Assembly (NCBI RefSeq): GCF_041929345.1
Contig: NZ_JBHFNQ010000121.1
Coordinates: forward strand, 1-64,000
DNA: 64,000 nucleotides
From: Floridanema aerugineum
GTDB taxonomy: Bacteria > Cyanobacteriota > Cyanobacteriia > Cyanobacteriales > Aerosakkonemataceae
Direction of reading: 5' to 3'
Part shown: one piece after another, positions 24,085 to 31,680 of the stretch
Layout: each line of letters begins with the position of its first letter
How positions within the stretch are numbered: position 1 is the stretch's first letter
Position numbers and translations under genes: made by a program
The notes under the pieces: generated by a model
Database searches by the model: none
What the model was told of the DNA's origin: nothing
What the model saw: only the letters and a program-made list of their open reading frames with translations

Positions 24085-24270
24085 CTTATAAAAACCAGTA
24101 TTTTAATTAGGTTTTAAGTATAAGTCCCCTTGACAAGGAATACGTCTATCGATAGACATAGAGAAATTTTGATTTATGTGGTATGGTAAACAGGAATCGT
24201 AAATCGCGGGCTTGATAGCAAAAGTACTGCTAAATATAGCTAAGTAAGCCAAGTCCTTGATGAGGTTGAA

Positions 24271-24486
24271 TTGAACTTGAAAATACAAGCGTTGGATATC
24301 AAAATGGGCGATCGCATCATTGCTTACTGCAATAATAAGATGCAGATCTGTACAGTGAAACGCATTCTAGATTCTGGTCAAAGTAATAACATTACACTAT
24401 CAGTATTCACTTCTGACCATTATCGCATCTCAGTTTCTCGCACACTCAGGTTTAAACGGGATGCTTTAGTGGATTTAGCAGGTTGA
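24271..24486 (+). CDS. Small conserved hypothetical protein
   Basis: The 71-residue protein reads KIQALDIKMGDRIIAYCNNKMQICTVKRI and then a beta-rich tail. It looks like a small beta-barrel (SH3/KOW-like: GDRI-IAYC, VKRIL, ISVSRT), but no named family can be claimed. The start is a TTG at 24271 or 24277; an ATG lies at 24304. It sits between a small zinc-ribbon gene and cysC (convergent with the latter). Moderate confidence. Confidence 0.6.
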   Translation: MNLKIQALDIKMGDRIIAYCNNKMQICTVKRILDSGQSNNITLSVFTSDHYRISVSRTLRFKRDALVDLAG

Positions 24487-24612
24487 CAATTAACAGAGAA
24501 AAATGTCCAGTTACCCTAATTTCTAGTTTGGTAAATTTGTTGAAAAACCGAGCCTAATGGGAGTAGTAATTAGTGCAAAAGCACAAATAATTACTACAGA
24601 ACTACTAACTAC

Positions 24613-25143
24613 TTAATCCAGATATCCAAATGCTTGTAGTTTTTGCCAAACTTTGGCTACACTTTCGGCTTCTGTTTCTAAATCTGTGCGACATTCCACA
24701 TCTGGATTAGTAGGAATTTCGTAAGGATCGTCAATTCCAGTAAAGTGTTTAATTTCCCCCGTTCTGGCTTTTTTATACAATCCTTTCACATCTCTTTGTT
24801 CGCACACTTCTAAAGGTGCATTAACAAAAACTTCAACAAAATCACCAATTTTGGCTTTGACTTGTTGGCGAATTTCCCGATAAGGAGAAATTGCTGAAAC
24901 TAAAACAATTACGCCATTTCTGGTTAATAAATGCGCCACAAAACCAATGCGGCGAATATTTTCGTCTCTGTCTTCTTTACTAAAACCTAAACCTTTGGTT
25001 AAGTTCTGACGAACAATATCACCATCGAGAACTTCTACTAAATAGCCTTGCGATCGCAATTCCTGTTCCACCGCTTTGCTAATCGTAGTTTTCCCTGCAC
25101 CACTTAAACCAGTAAACCATACGGTAACACCACGTCGCATCAT
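24613..25143 (-). CDS. cysC: Adenylylsulfate kinase
   Basis: CysC phosphorylates adenylyl sulfate (APS) to PAPS in sulfate assimilation. The 176-residue protein has the P-loop GLSGAGKTT at about 12-20. The family core is LDGDIVRQNLTKGLGFSKEDR, and GLYKKARTGEIKHFTGIDDPYE is a typical APS-kinase signature. The length matches the family. It stands alone without other sulfate genes nearby. A near start one codon in (second Met) is possible. Confidence 0.95.
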   Translation of the reverse strand: MMRRGVTVWFTGLSGAGKTTISKAVEQELRSQGYLVEVLDGDIVRQNLTKGLGFSKEDRDENIRRIGFVAHLLTRNGVIVLVSAISPYREIRQQVKAKIGDFVEVFVNAPLEVCEQRDVKGLYKKARTGEIKHFTGIDDPYEIPTNPDVECRTDLETEAESVAKVWQKLQAFGYLD

Positions 25144-25238
25144 TTGTATATTTTCCCTAAAAAATCCGGCAATTTATCTTATTTTAAATTTTGGCTGAGC
25201 TAAATTGGAATAACAATGCTACTGGTTAGGTATTGATT

Positions 25239-26576
25239 ATGTCTCGTCTCACAGGTCGCGCTTGGGAAATTTTACGTGCGGAAGTGGAAAGGTGTGTGGG
25301 AAAAGATCCTCTGTTGAAAGTACAGCGAGATATCGTACTTAAACGATTAAATAAATTGCAAGACCAAGATGGCGATCTAGCTTCTTATGAAGAACTGCGT
25401 GATACCATTAGCGATGTTTTCCCTAATTTCAGCGATCAAGTTCTGAAAAAAGCTGCTAAAGCTAATCGTCCTCCGGGTGCGTGGGATACAATCAAATGGG
25501 TGGTGGGAATTGCAGGTGCTACTGCTGGGACGATTTGGGTATTAAACTTACCTTATCCGATGATTCGTTGGCCTGTGGCGCGAACTGCACCAATTTTGCT
25601 GCTACCTAGTTATATGAAAATGGATTATGATTATCGCCAAGCGATCGTACTGGTAGAACAAGCCGATCAGCTGGTTAATCGCGCTACTAGTCCCGCAGAT
25701 TTGGTTTTGGGAGAACAAAAGGTCAAGCAAGCACAAAAACATTTAGATGGTTTACCTGTTTGGTTTTTAGGTTATCAACCTCAATATAGATTTTGGTTTG
25801 GATGGAATTTTACTTTTGATGAATTTCGCTCGGCGCGTGCTAATATAGGGCGAATGGAAGCGAAACTGTTTCAAGAAAAGCAAGCTCAAACTTTGTTGGA
25901 ACAGGGAGAACAAGCTTTAAATACGGCGAAGCAGCAACATGAGGCGGCGAAAAGTTGGCAAGAACGCCAAAAAGCGATCGCAGCTTGGCAAGTTGCTTTA
26001 GATCAATTGGAACAATTACCACCACAAACTTTCGCTGGTAAAGGGGCACAAACGAAAATAGCAGCTTATCAACGTGATTTTGGGCAAATTTCGAGTTTAG
26101 CTACGGAAAATGAACGCACAGGCACTTTAATGGATGCAGCAAGGCAATTTGCAATGGCTGCGGCTGTTAAAGGACAAAATCCACCTCATACGGCTGCGGA
26201 ATGGCAAGAAGTGGAAAAGTTGTGGGAACAAGCGATCGATAGATTAGAGAAAATTTCTTTAGAAGAATCGGGTTATTTAGAAGCACAAAAGTTACTAATT
26301 ACTTATCAAGGTAATTTGGGAATTGTGAAAATTAGGCGACAAGCTGAGGAAACTTCTGTTGCTGCATTAACGACAGCAAAACGGGAAATTGAAAGTTTAT
26401 TAGCTAGTAATTTTGGAGGACGCGATCGCAATCAAATGATTAGCCAAATCCAAAGTATAATTTATGAATTACAAAAAGTACAAACCGGAACAACGGTTTA
26501 CCAAGAAGCACAAGAATTGATGCAATCTGCTCAGAAAAAACTCAAGGAAACACCGCAATCTGCTTTTGGTAGTTGA
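25239..26576 (+). CDS. Membrane-anchored conserved protein with long helical region
   Basis: The protein has 445 residues from ATG 25239. It has a soluble first part (SRLTGRAWEILRAEVERCVGK), a transmembrane segment at about 82-103 (WVVGIAGATAGTIWVLNLPY), and a large helical, Gln/Ala/Glu-rich C-terminal part (ARANIGRMEAKLFQEKQAQ, then KQQHEAAKSWQERQKAIAA) likely to form coiled coils. It is a family seen in cyanobacteria; I cannot name a function. It could be a scaffold or a periplasmic structural protein. It lies upstream of a MITE (26618). Confidence 0.78.
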   Translation: MSRLTGRAWEILRAEVERCVGKDPLLKVQRDIVLKRLNKLQDQDGDLASYEELRDTISDVFPNFSDQVLKKAAKANRPPGAWDTIKWVVGIAGATAGTIWVLNLPYPMIRWPVARTAPILLLPSYMKMDYDYRQAIVLVEQADQLVNRATSPADLVLGEQKVKQAQKHLDGLPVWFLGYQPQYRFWFGWNFTFDEFRSARANIGRMEAKLFQEKQAQTLLEQGEQALNTAKQQHEAAKSWQERQKAIAAWQVALDQLEQLPPQTFAGKGAQTKIAAYQRDFGQISSLATENERTGTLMDAARQFAMAAAVKGQNPPHTAAEWQEVEKLWEQAIDRLEKISLEESGYLEAQKLLITYQGNLGIVKIRRQAEETSVAALTTAKREIESLLASNFGGRDRNQMISQIQSIIYELQKVQTGTTVYQEAQELMQSAQKKLKETPQSAFGS

Positions 26577-26617
26577 GGGTAATTAGGCTTCTCGCTTAAG
26601 CCGGAAATTTACTAATA

Positions 26618-26867
26618 ACTTAAGTTGCTAGTTATAAATCCGGCTGTTTCTTAGCCCCCCTTTTGATCCCCCTGGAGCCCCCCTTAATCAGGGGGGAACC
26701 AGCGGAAGCTTCGCTATTAAAATCACGGGGGTTGGGGGGATCAAAACCTAGTAATCACAGCATTAGATCCCCCCACTACCCCCCTTAATAAGGGGGGAAC
26801 CAGAGGAAGCTTTGCTATTAACATCACGGGGGGAACTCCGAAAGAATTAATAACTAGAAACTTGAGT
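26618..26867. mobile_element. MITE-like element, copy b, reaching into the ADP-ribosylglycohydrolase gene end
   Basis: This 250-bp element is inverted relative to copy a, with related C/G-rich blocks plus an extra internal duplication. Its ends are ACTTAAGTTGCTAG and its near-complement, and the flanks read TAATA on both sides (26613-26617 and 26868-26872). The stop codon of the ADP-ribosylglycohydrolase gene (26867-26869, minus) is formed across the junction, so the insertion set the end of that gene. Confidence 0.8.
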
Positions 26868-27865
26868 TAATAATCGCAAAGTTCGATTAGATTATCTACT
26901 CGTTCCGATAGCTCTTGTTTGTAAATTAAGCCTTCCACCCAAGAAGGTTCAATTTTTTGATAACCAAATCTTGCTCCTAATAATGCTCCTGCTACCGCAG
27001 CATTTGTATCTGCATCTCCTCCTTCATTAATAATTGCCAAAAGTCCTTCTGCAAAGGTTGAAGCATGAAGTAACGCCCAAAATGCTGCGCCTAAAGTTTT
27101 CAGTGTATAGCCTAATGTATATTTCTCATTGGGATTAAGACCTTCATCTAAGTCTAAAGCTTCTAGTGAATCTGCTTTTGCTTTGGCGAAGTATATCTCC
27201 ATTTCAGGATGGAATATCTTCACTTGATTAGCGATCGAATCCACTAATTGATTTATATTTTCTACACCTTGAATGAGTTGACTAATTGCTAAACATACAG
27301 CTACACATGAGCCTATACAACGAGGATCGGCGTGAGTAATTCGACATACCTGTTCAGCATTAGACCACACTTTTTCAGCATTTTTATATTCCCAAATTCC
27401 TAAAACTGATGTTCGCATTACTCCGCCATTTGCGGCTGATTTTCTATCCTTAGATTCCCAATATTTTTGAGCTACAAGATGGGGATTAAGCAAAAATTCT
27501 GTGTCATGAACAACAGTTTTGACTGTGCTACCAATTCCAAAACCATCTGTAACAGCCCAATTTTGCAGACGAGTAGCAATATCTTGAATATTCAGTTGTC
27601 GATAAGTTAGTAAGCTATCCAGAATACAGAGCATTTGGTCTGTATCATCTGTCCAATCTCCAGGTTGCCATCGCCAATCTTGAAGTTGCTCAAATTGGTT
27701 AGTAATTCTCGAAAAGTATCTGATTTGAGAATAGTCTGTTAATCCATTTGGATAAGTAAATTTCACTTGTTCGCGAGAAATAAATTCAGTGCCAAATCCA
27801 AGGGCATCTCCTACTGCTTGACCAAATAAAACTCCCCGAATTCTATCCGCTACTAGTAAATCCAT
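26867..27865 (-). CDS. ADP-ribosylglycohydrolase-family protein
   Basis: The 332-residue protein belongs to the DraG/ARH family, which removes ADP-ribose from protein residues using metal-bound acid residues. Motifs visible are RIRGVLFGQAVGDALG, then DWTDDTDQMLC (metal-binding Asp/Thr/Asp), GGVMRTS, and INEGGDADTNAAVAGALLGA (the other metal-binding Asp-Asp). Length is normal. The C-terminal end may have been altered: the stop codon falls at the edge of a MITE insertion. The target protein is unknown. It is on its own, upstream of a palindromic repeat. Confidence 0.93.
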   Translation of the reverse strand: MDLLVADRIRGVLFGQAVGDALGFGTEFISREQVKFTYPNGLTDYSQIRYFSRITNQFEQLQDWRWQPGDWTDDTDQMLCILDSLLTYRQLNIQDIATRLQNWAVTDGFGIGSTVKTVVHDTEFLLNPHLVAQKYWESKDRKSAANGGVMRTSVLGIWEYKNAEKVWSNAEQVCRITHADPRCIGSCVAVCLAISQLIQGVENINQLVDSIANQVKIFHPEMEIYFAKAKADSLEALDLDEGLNPNEKYTLGYTLKTLGAAFWALLHASTFAEGLLAIINEGGDADTNAAVAGALLGARFGYQKIEPSWVEGLIYKQELSERVDNLIELCDY

Positions 27866-27887
27866 GCGAATATTTCCTTACTGTTTG

Positions 27888-27949
27888 GTTTGTTGTAAGG
27901 ACTTTAGTCCTTTAATGTAAATAATACGACTAAAGTCGCTACAACAAAC
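27888..27949. repeat. Palindromic repeat of the GTTTGTTGTA type, copy 1
   Basis: Ends GTTTGTTGTA (27888-27897) and TACAACAAAC (27940-27949) are perfect inverted repeats around GACTTTAGTC-like and CGACTAAAGTCG blocks. Related copies are at 30621-30683 and 49083-49145. It lies between metF and the ADP-ribosylglycohydrolase gene. Confidence 0.85.
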
Positions 27950-27962
27950 TTAAGGCTTGACT

Positions 27963-28886
27963 TCACACACTTTTTGCTATAGGTGAAATTCCTGCCATAT
28001 CTAAGATTTCGGGAATTAAATCTTCTCTTTTAATTGCCATTAAATGAACCCCATGACAAATGTCTTTTGCCGTTTTTACTTGTTCGGCGGCGATTTTCAT
28101 TCCTTCGCGCAAGGGATCTTTGGCAGCGGCTAGGCGATCGATAATCGATTGCGGAATTTCGATTCCCGGTACACAACGATTTAAAAATTCGGCATTCTTC
28201 GCTGATTTAATTAAGAAAATTCCCGCTAAAATTGGCTTATTACTACCAACTGCAATCTGATTCATAAACTTTTCCAGTTTGTCGAAATCTGCAATCAATT
28301 GACTTTGGAAAAACTGCGCCCCGGCTTGTACTTTTCGCTCAAAACGTCGTTGTAAACCTGACCAACTATGTGATTGCGGATCGACAGCTGCACCGACAAA
28401 TAAATCAGTCGCGCCATCTGTTAAAGGTTTATCATTCCAATCAAAACCATGATTCATTTTGTCGATTAATTGTAGCAAGCGCACAGATTCTAAATCAAAA
28501 ACCGCTTTACAATCGGGATGATCTCCGGCTTTTACAGGATCGCCTGTGAGGGCTAAAATGTTGTGGATACCAAGAGCGTTAGCACCCATGAGATCCGCTT
28601 GTAAGCCGATGCGGTTGCGATCGCGACAAGCAACCTGACATATTGGTTCAATACCATGTTGCAGCAAAATGGTTGAAGCTGCTAAGGGGCACATCCGCAA
28701 CACCGCCCGACTACCATCCGTAATATTCACCGCATGAACTCGACCTTTCAGGAGTTGCGCCATCTTCAGCATCGAAGTTGAATCACCTCCCTTTGGTGGT
28801 GAGACTTCAGCGGTAATCAAAAATTCTCCGCTTTTAACAGCGTTACGAAAGTAATTTAAAGGTTTTGGGTATTGCGTGCTGTGCAT
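27963..28886 (-). CDS. metF: Methylenetetrahydrofolate reductase
   Basis: MetF reduces 5,10-methylene-THF to 5-methyl-THF for methionine synthesis. The 307-residue beta/alpha-barrel protein has the family pattern: ITAEVSPPKGGDS (catalytic Glu), then VNITDGSRAVLRM, then NILALTGDP (FAD/folate region) and FVGAAVDPQSH. The start MHSTQYPKPLNYF fits. A GAGTTTTGAGTT repeat tract precedes it (28886-28977), and the gene is downstream of trpS on the same strand. Confidence 0.93.
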   Translation of the reverse strand: MHSTQYPKPLNYFRNAVKSGEFLITAEVSPPKGGDSTSMLKMAQLLKGRVHAVNITDGSRAVLRMCPLAASTILLQHGIEPICQVACRDRNRIGLQADLMGANALGIHNILALTGDPVKAGDHPDCKAVFDLESVRLLQLIDKMNHGFDWNDKPLTDGATDLFVGAAVDPQSHSWSGLQRRFERKVQAGAQFFQSQLIADFDKLEKFMNQIAVGSNKPILAGIFLIKSAKNAEFLNRCVPGIEIPQSIIDRLAAAKDPLREGMKIAAEQVKTAKDICHGVHLMAIKREDLIPEILDMAGISPIAKSV

Positions 28887-28977
28887 AAAGTTTTGAGTTT
28901 TGAGTTTTGAGTTTTGAGTTAGGGAATCAGAGAGTTTTGAGTTTTGAGTTAGGGAATCAGAGAGTTTTGAGTTTTGA
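28887..28977. repeat. Tandem GAGTTTTGAGTT tract
   Basis: Units of GTTTTGAG and two near-identical copies of GAGTTAGGGAATCAGAGA occupy the metF-trpS gap, followed by a CTCCTCTGCTCC run. Confidence 0.8.
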
Positions 28978-29040
28978 AAGAGTGTTGAGTTTTTCTCCCC
29001 TCTGCCCCTGGAGCCCCTCTGCTCCTCTGCTCCCCTGCTT

Positions 29041-30048
29041 CTAGAGAGGTTGGGAATAGCCCATTGCGGCTTTTACTTCTGCTAGGGTTTGATTGGCGAT
29101 CGCACCAGCCTTTTCCTTCCCTTCCCGCAACACTGATTCCAGATAACCCTTCTCATTCATCACCGCATCATACTTATCTTGAATTGGTTTTAAAGCATTA
29201 ATTGTCGTTTCTGTCAATAAAGGCTTAAACTGACCCCAACCCATATCCGCACATTCTGCCGTAACTTCTTCCTTAGTCTTACCAGAAAGCAGCATATATA
29301 AGGTTAACAAATTTCGGCTTTCCGGTCTTTCCGGGTCATCAAAAGACAAACCGCGCACCGGATCAGTTTTACACCGCTTAATTTTCTTTTGAATTTCTTC
29401 GGGCGAGTCTAACAAATTAATTCGACTTAATTCCGAAGGATCGGACTTAGACATTTTCTTTGTCCCATCCGTCAGACTCATTACTCTCGCACCTTCCGAT
29501 CGAATTAAAGGATCGGGCAACTTTAACACCTTTTCTCCTTTACCAAACAAATGATTAAATCGCACTGCAATATCACGAGTCAATTCTAAATGTTGCTTTT
29601 GGTCTTCACCTACAGGCACTTTATCAGCTTGGTAAAGCAAAATATCCGATGCCATTAATACCGGATAATCTAACAAACCAGTATTAACATTTTCCCCCTG
29701 CTTTACAGCCTTTTCCTTAAACTGAATCATATCTTGCAACCAGTTTAAAGGCGTAATGCAATTTAGTAACCAAGTTAATTCGCTGTGGGCGGGAAGATGA
29801 GATTGCACAAAAATACTCGAATAATTTAAATCTATGCCGCAAGCTAGATACAAAGCCGCTATTTTATATGTATTCTCCGCCAATGTAGCCGGATCGTGAG
29901 GAACTGTAATTGCGTGCAAATCAACTACACAAAAAAAGTTATCGTACTCGCTCTGTCCTTCTACCCAATTGCGAATCGCTCCCAGGTAGTTACCCAGGTG
30001 AAGATTGCCAGTTGGTTGAACCCCAGAGAGAACTCGCTGTTTCGCCAT
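29041..30048 (-). CDS. trpS: Tryptophanyl-tRNA synthetase
   Basis: TrpS charges tRNA-Trp in translation. The 335-residue class I synthetase starts MAKQRVLSGVQPTGNLHLGN, containing the HIGH-like motif GNLHLGNYLG. The KMSKS signature is present (GTKKMSKSDPSE, about residue 195). Length and order match the bacterial TrpRS. It is followed by metF on the same strand after a repeat tract. Start ATG 30048 is preceded by suitable purines. Confidence 0.97.
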   Translation of the reverse strand: MAKQRVLSGVQPTGNLHLGNYLGAIRNWVEGQSEYDNFFCVVDLHAITVPHDPATLAENTYKIAALYLACGIDLNYSSIFVQSHLPAHSELTWLLNCITPLNWLQDMIQFKEKAVKQGENVNTGLLDYPVLMASDILLYQADKVPVGEDQKQHLELTRDIAVRFNHLFGKGEKVLKLPDPLIRSEGARVMSLTDGTKKMSKSDPSELSRINLLDSPEEIQKKIKRCKTDPVRGLSFDDPERPESRNLLTLYMLLSGKTKEEVTAECADMGWGQFKPLLTETTINALKPIQDKYDAVMNEKGYLESVLREGKEKAGAIANQTLAEVKAAMGYSQPL

Positions 30049-30437
30049 AAATTTCTTAGACTGTCTCGAACTTGCTTAAAAGTTGTTTAAATAACTCACT
30101 TAACTAGTTTTACATTTTTTGTTTCTCAAGTTTTCGGCAATTTTCTGAAAGCATCTACAAATAAGCTTCACAAAACTTTACTAAAATCTACTTTTCGTTT
30201 TGAATAAATAGGAAGTAAGCTGGAAACCAAGCAATTTTTGCGAAATTAGGGTGCTTGAGCAAAATAAGCTGAAGCTGACACAGTTTTTTAGTCTCTTTTT
30301 TCAATTTACTAGCCTTTTTACAGAGCAGGGGAGATCTCGGAGCACAGGGGAGTTTTTCCCTAACCCCTAACCCCTAACCCCTAACCCCTAACCCCTCCCT
30401 AGTCCCCTGTTCCCTTTCAAAGCAACTTCAAGAGGTT
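30049..30437. other. Intergenic region with telomere-like tandem repeat
   Basis: No gene is visible. A run of CCCTAAC units (about six, 30357-30402) is a simple tandem repeat like others in cyanobacterial genomes. Upstream bases 30049-30180 are AT-rich and probably hold the trpS promoter. Confidence 0.65.
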
Positions 30438-30605
30438 AAAGAGTGGGAAATTAGATTTGCCGATCGTAACGTGCAACCAGAAACAGAAGCAGATTGGGCA
30501 TGGTGCGATCTGTAAAAAAGTCGCTGTTGAGGCCCTTTTCCCACTTCTGTGCCGGAGTTTGCATTGGAATCAGGAGCCCATTACCTGATTTTAGATGAAG
30601 TGTGA
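30438..30605 (+). pseudogene. Decayed fragment of a B12-type radical SAM protein
   Basis: Two stretches read like the protein at 22182-23768. Bases 30438-30515 give KEWEIRFADRNVQPETEADW then AWCDL-stop, matching its residues 44-67. Bases 30549-30605 give VPEFALESGAHYLILDEV-stop, matching about 106-121. Stop codons and a missing link between the two make it a clear pseudogene remnant of a paralogue. The rest of the gene is not seen here. Confidence 0.85.
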
Positions 30606-30620
30606 ATGCACAATAAACGG

Positions 30621-30683
30621 GTTTGTTGTCAGGACTTTAGTCCTTCTATCTCGCCCGGAAACGACTGAAGTCGTGACTACAAA
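30621..30683. repeat. Palindromic repeat of the GTTTGTTGTA type, copy 2
   Basis: GTTTGTTGTC (30621-30630) and GACTACAAAG (30674-30683) with CAGGACTTTAGTCCT inside. It is related to 27888-27949 and 49083-49145. Confidence 0.75.
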
Positions 30684-30772
30684 GTTTTTAGGCAAAAAAT
30701 CCGGGTTGTAATACCTCTTCTCTGAAAGACTGACAAGAAGTTTTGTTTTTCTCACTAGAGGAATCTAAAAGT

Positions 30773-31156
30773 ATGAGTGCTTGGAAAAATTTGGTAGCTA
30801 CCTTTTCTTTAGTTTCTCTTTCTGCGTTGGGTTCTCTTGGTTTTGGTATCAAACCTAGCACCGCATCAACTCTATATTTCCAATCTTGTGAAACAATACA
30901 AACATCATTTATTGATGATGAATATGATGACTACCAACAAGTCTCTAACCGAGCAGCTTGCAGTCGAGTTGTTACTAATGGCGGCAGACTTTTCATTCGT
31001 CGATCGCCAGGTGGACGGCTTATCGGTTATGCTTACAATGGCAGTTATGTCAGAGTAATTCCTAATAGTTATTACCGGGGTTGGGTAAGGCTTTCCACAG
31101 GAGGTTATGTTTCCACTAGATACCTCAGACCTTGCCCAAGATCTGTTGCTGGTTAA
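30773..31156 (+). CDS. Secreted SH3-like protein
   Basis: The 127-residue protein (from ATG 30773; a longer frame starts at 30743) has a signal peptide (SAWKNLVATFSLVSLSALGS, a cleavage-like ASA near residue 30). A compact bacterial SH3 domain follows at about 60-125: GGRLFIRRSPGGRLIGYAYN, then GSYVRVIPNS, then YRGWVRLSTGGYVSTRYL. SH3b proteins often bind cell-wall or surface polymers. Four cysteines in the mature part (CETIQ, CSRV, CPRS) may form disulfides. The AGAGGAATC before the ATG fits a ribosome-binding site. Confidence 0.8.
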   Translation: MSAWKNLVATFSLVSLSALGSLGFGIKPSTASTLYFQSCETIQTSFIDDEYDDYQQVSNRAACSRVVTNGGRLFIRRSPGGRLIGYAYNGSYVRVIPNSYYRGWVRLSTGGYVSTRYLRPCPRSVAG

Positions 31157-31228
31157 TGCACTCCACAGAAACCCATTCTAAAATCAAGAAACCCCAACTC
31201 CAAGAAAAAATCAAATAATCAACCAAAA

Positions 31229-31680
31229 AATCAACCGTAGGGGCGAAGCATTCGGGCGACAATATATCTGGGTAATCAACAATTTATATTCCCGAATGCT
31301 TCGCCCTCCCCCCGCGACAATTTATATGAACAAACATTTTTATTTGCAGAGCAAAACAGGGCGAATTACAGGGCGAATTACATCAAAACAGAGCGAAGCA
31401 TTTGGACATAAATATTTTGGTTACTTCTAGATAAATTATCACATCAGGACAGGGCGAAGCATTTGGACACAAATATTTTGGTTATTTCTAGATAAATTAC
31501 TACATCAAGACAGGGCGAAGCATTTGGACATAAATATTTTGGTTACGCCACATAAATTGTCCCCCAAATGCTTCTCCCCTACATTTATTTTTGTTGCCTG
31601 GGACAGGGCGAAGCATTTGGACATAAATATTTTGGTTACGCCACATAAATTGTCGCCCAAATGCTTCGCCCCTACAAACC
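31229..31680. repeat. Array of GCGAAGCATTTGG palindromic repeats, left of the NACHT gene
   Basis: Repeated units of GCGAAGCATTTGG/GCGAAGCATTCGGG and the inverted CCAAATGCTTCGCCC occur here at least six times. Four nearly identical 59-93-bp units from about 31389 onward contain ACATAAATATTTTGGTTA. Two further copies and their inverse lie at 35433-35613, on the other side of the NACHT gene. The units are not regularly spaced with unique spacers, so this is not a CRISPR array. Confidence 0.85.

Noticed and set aside
30357..30402. Telomere-like CCCTAAC run
   Set aside because: Bacterial circular chromosome context and short length; it is a simple tandem repeat, common in cyanobacteria.
31383..31680. 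Regular-looking repeats resembling a CRISPR array
   Set aside because: Units include the spacer-like part (ACATAAATATTTTGGTTA) in all copies, so there are no unique spacers; the repeats also occur as inverted pairs and on the other side of the NACHT gene.
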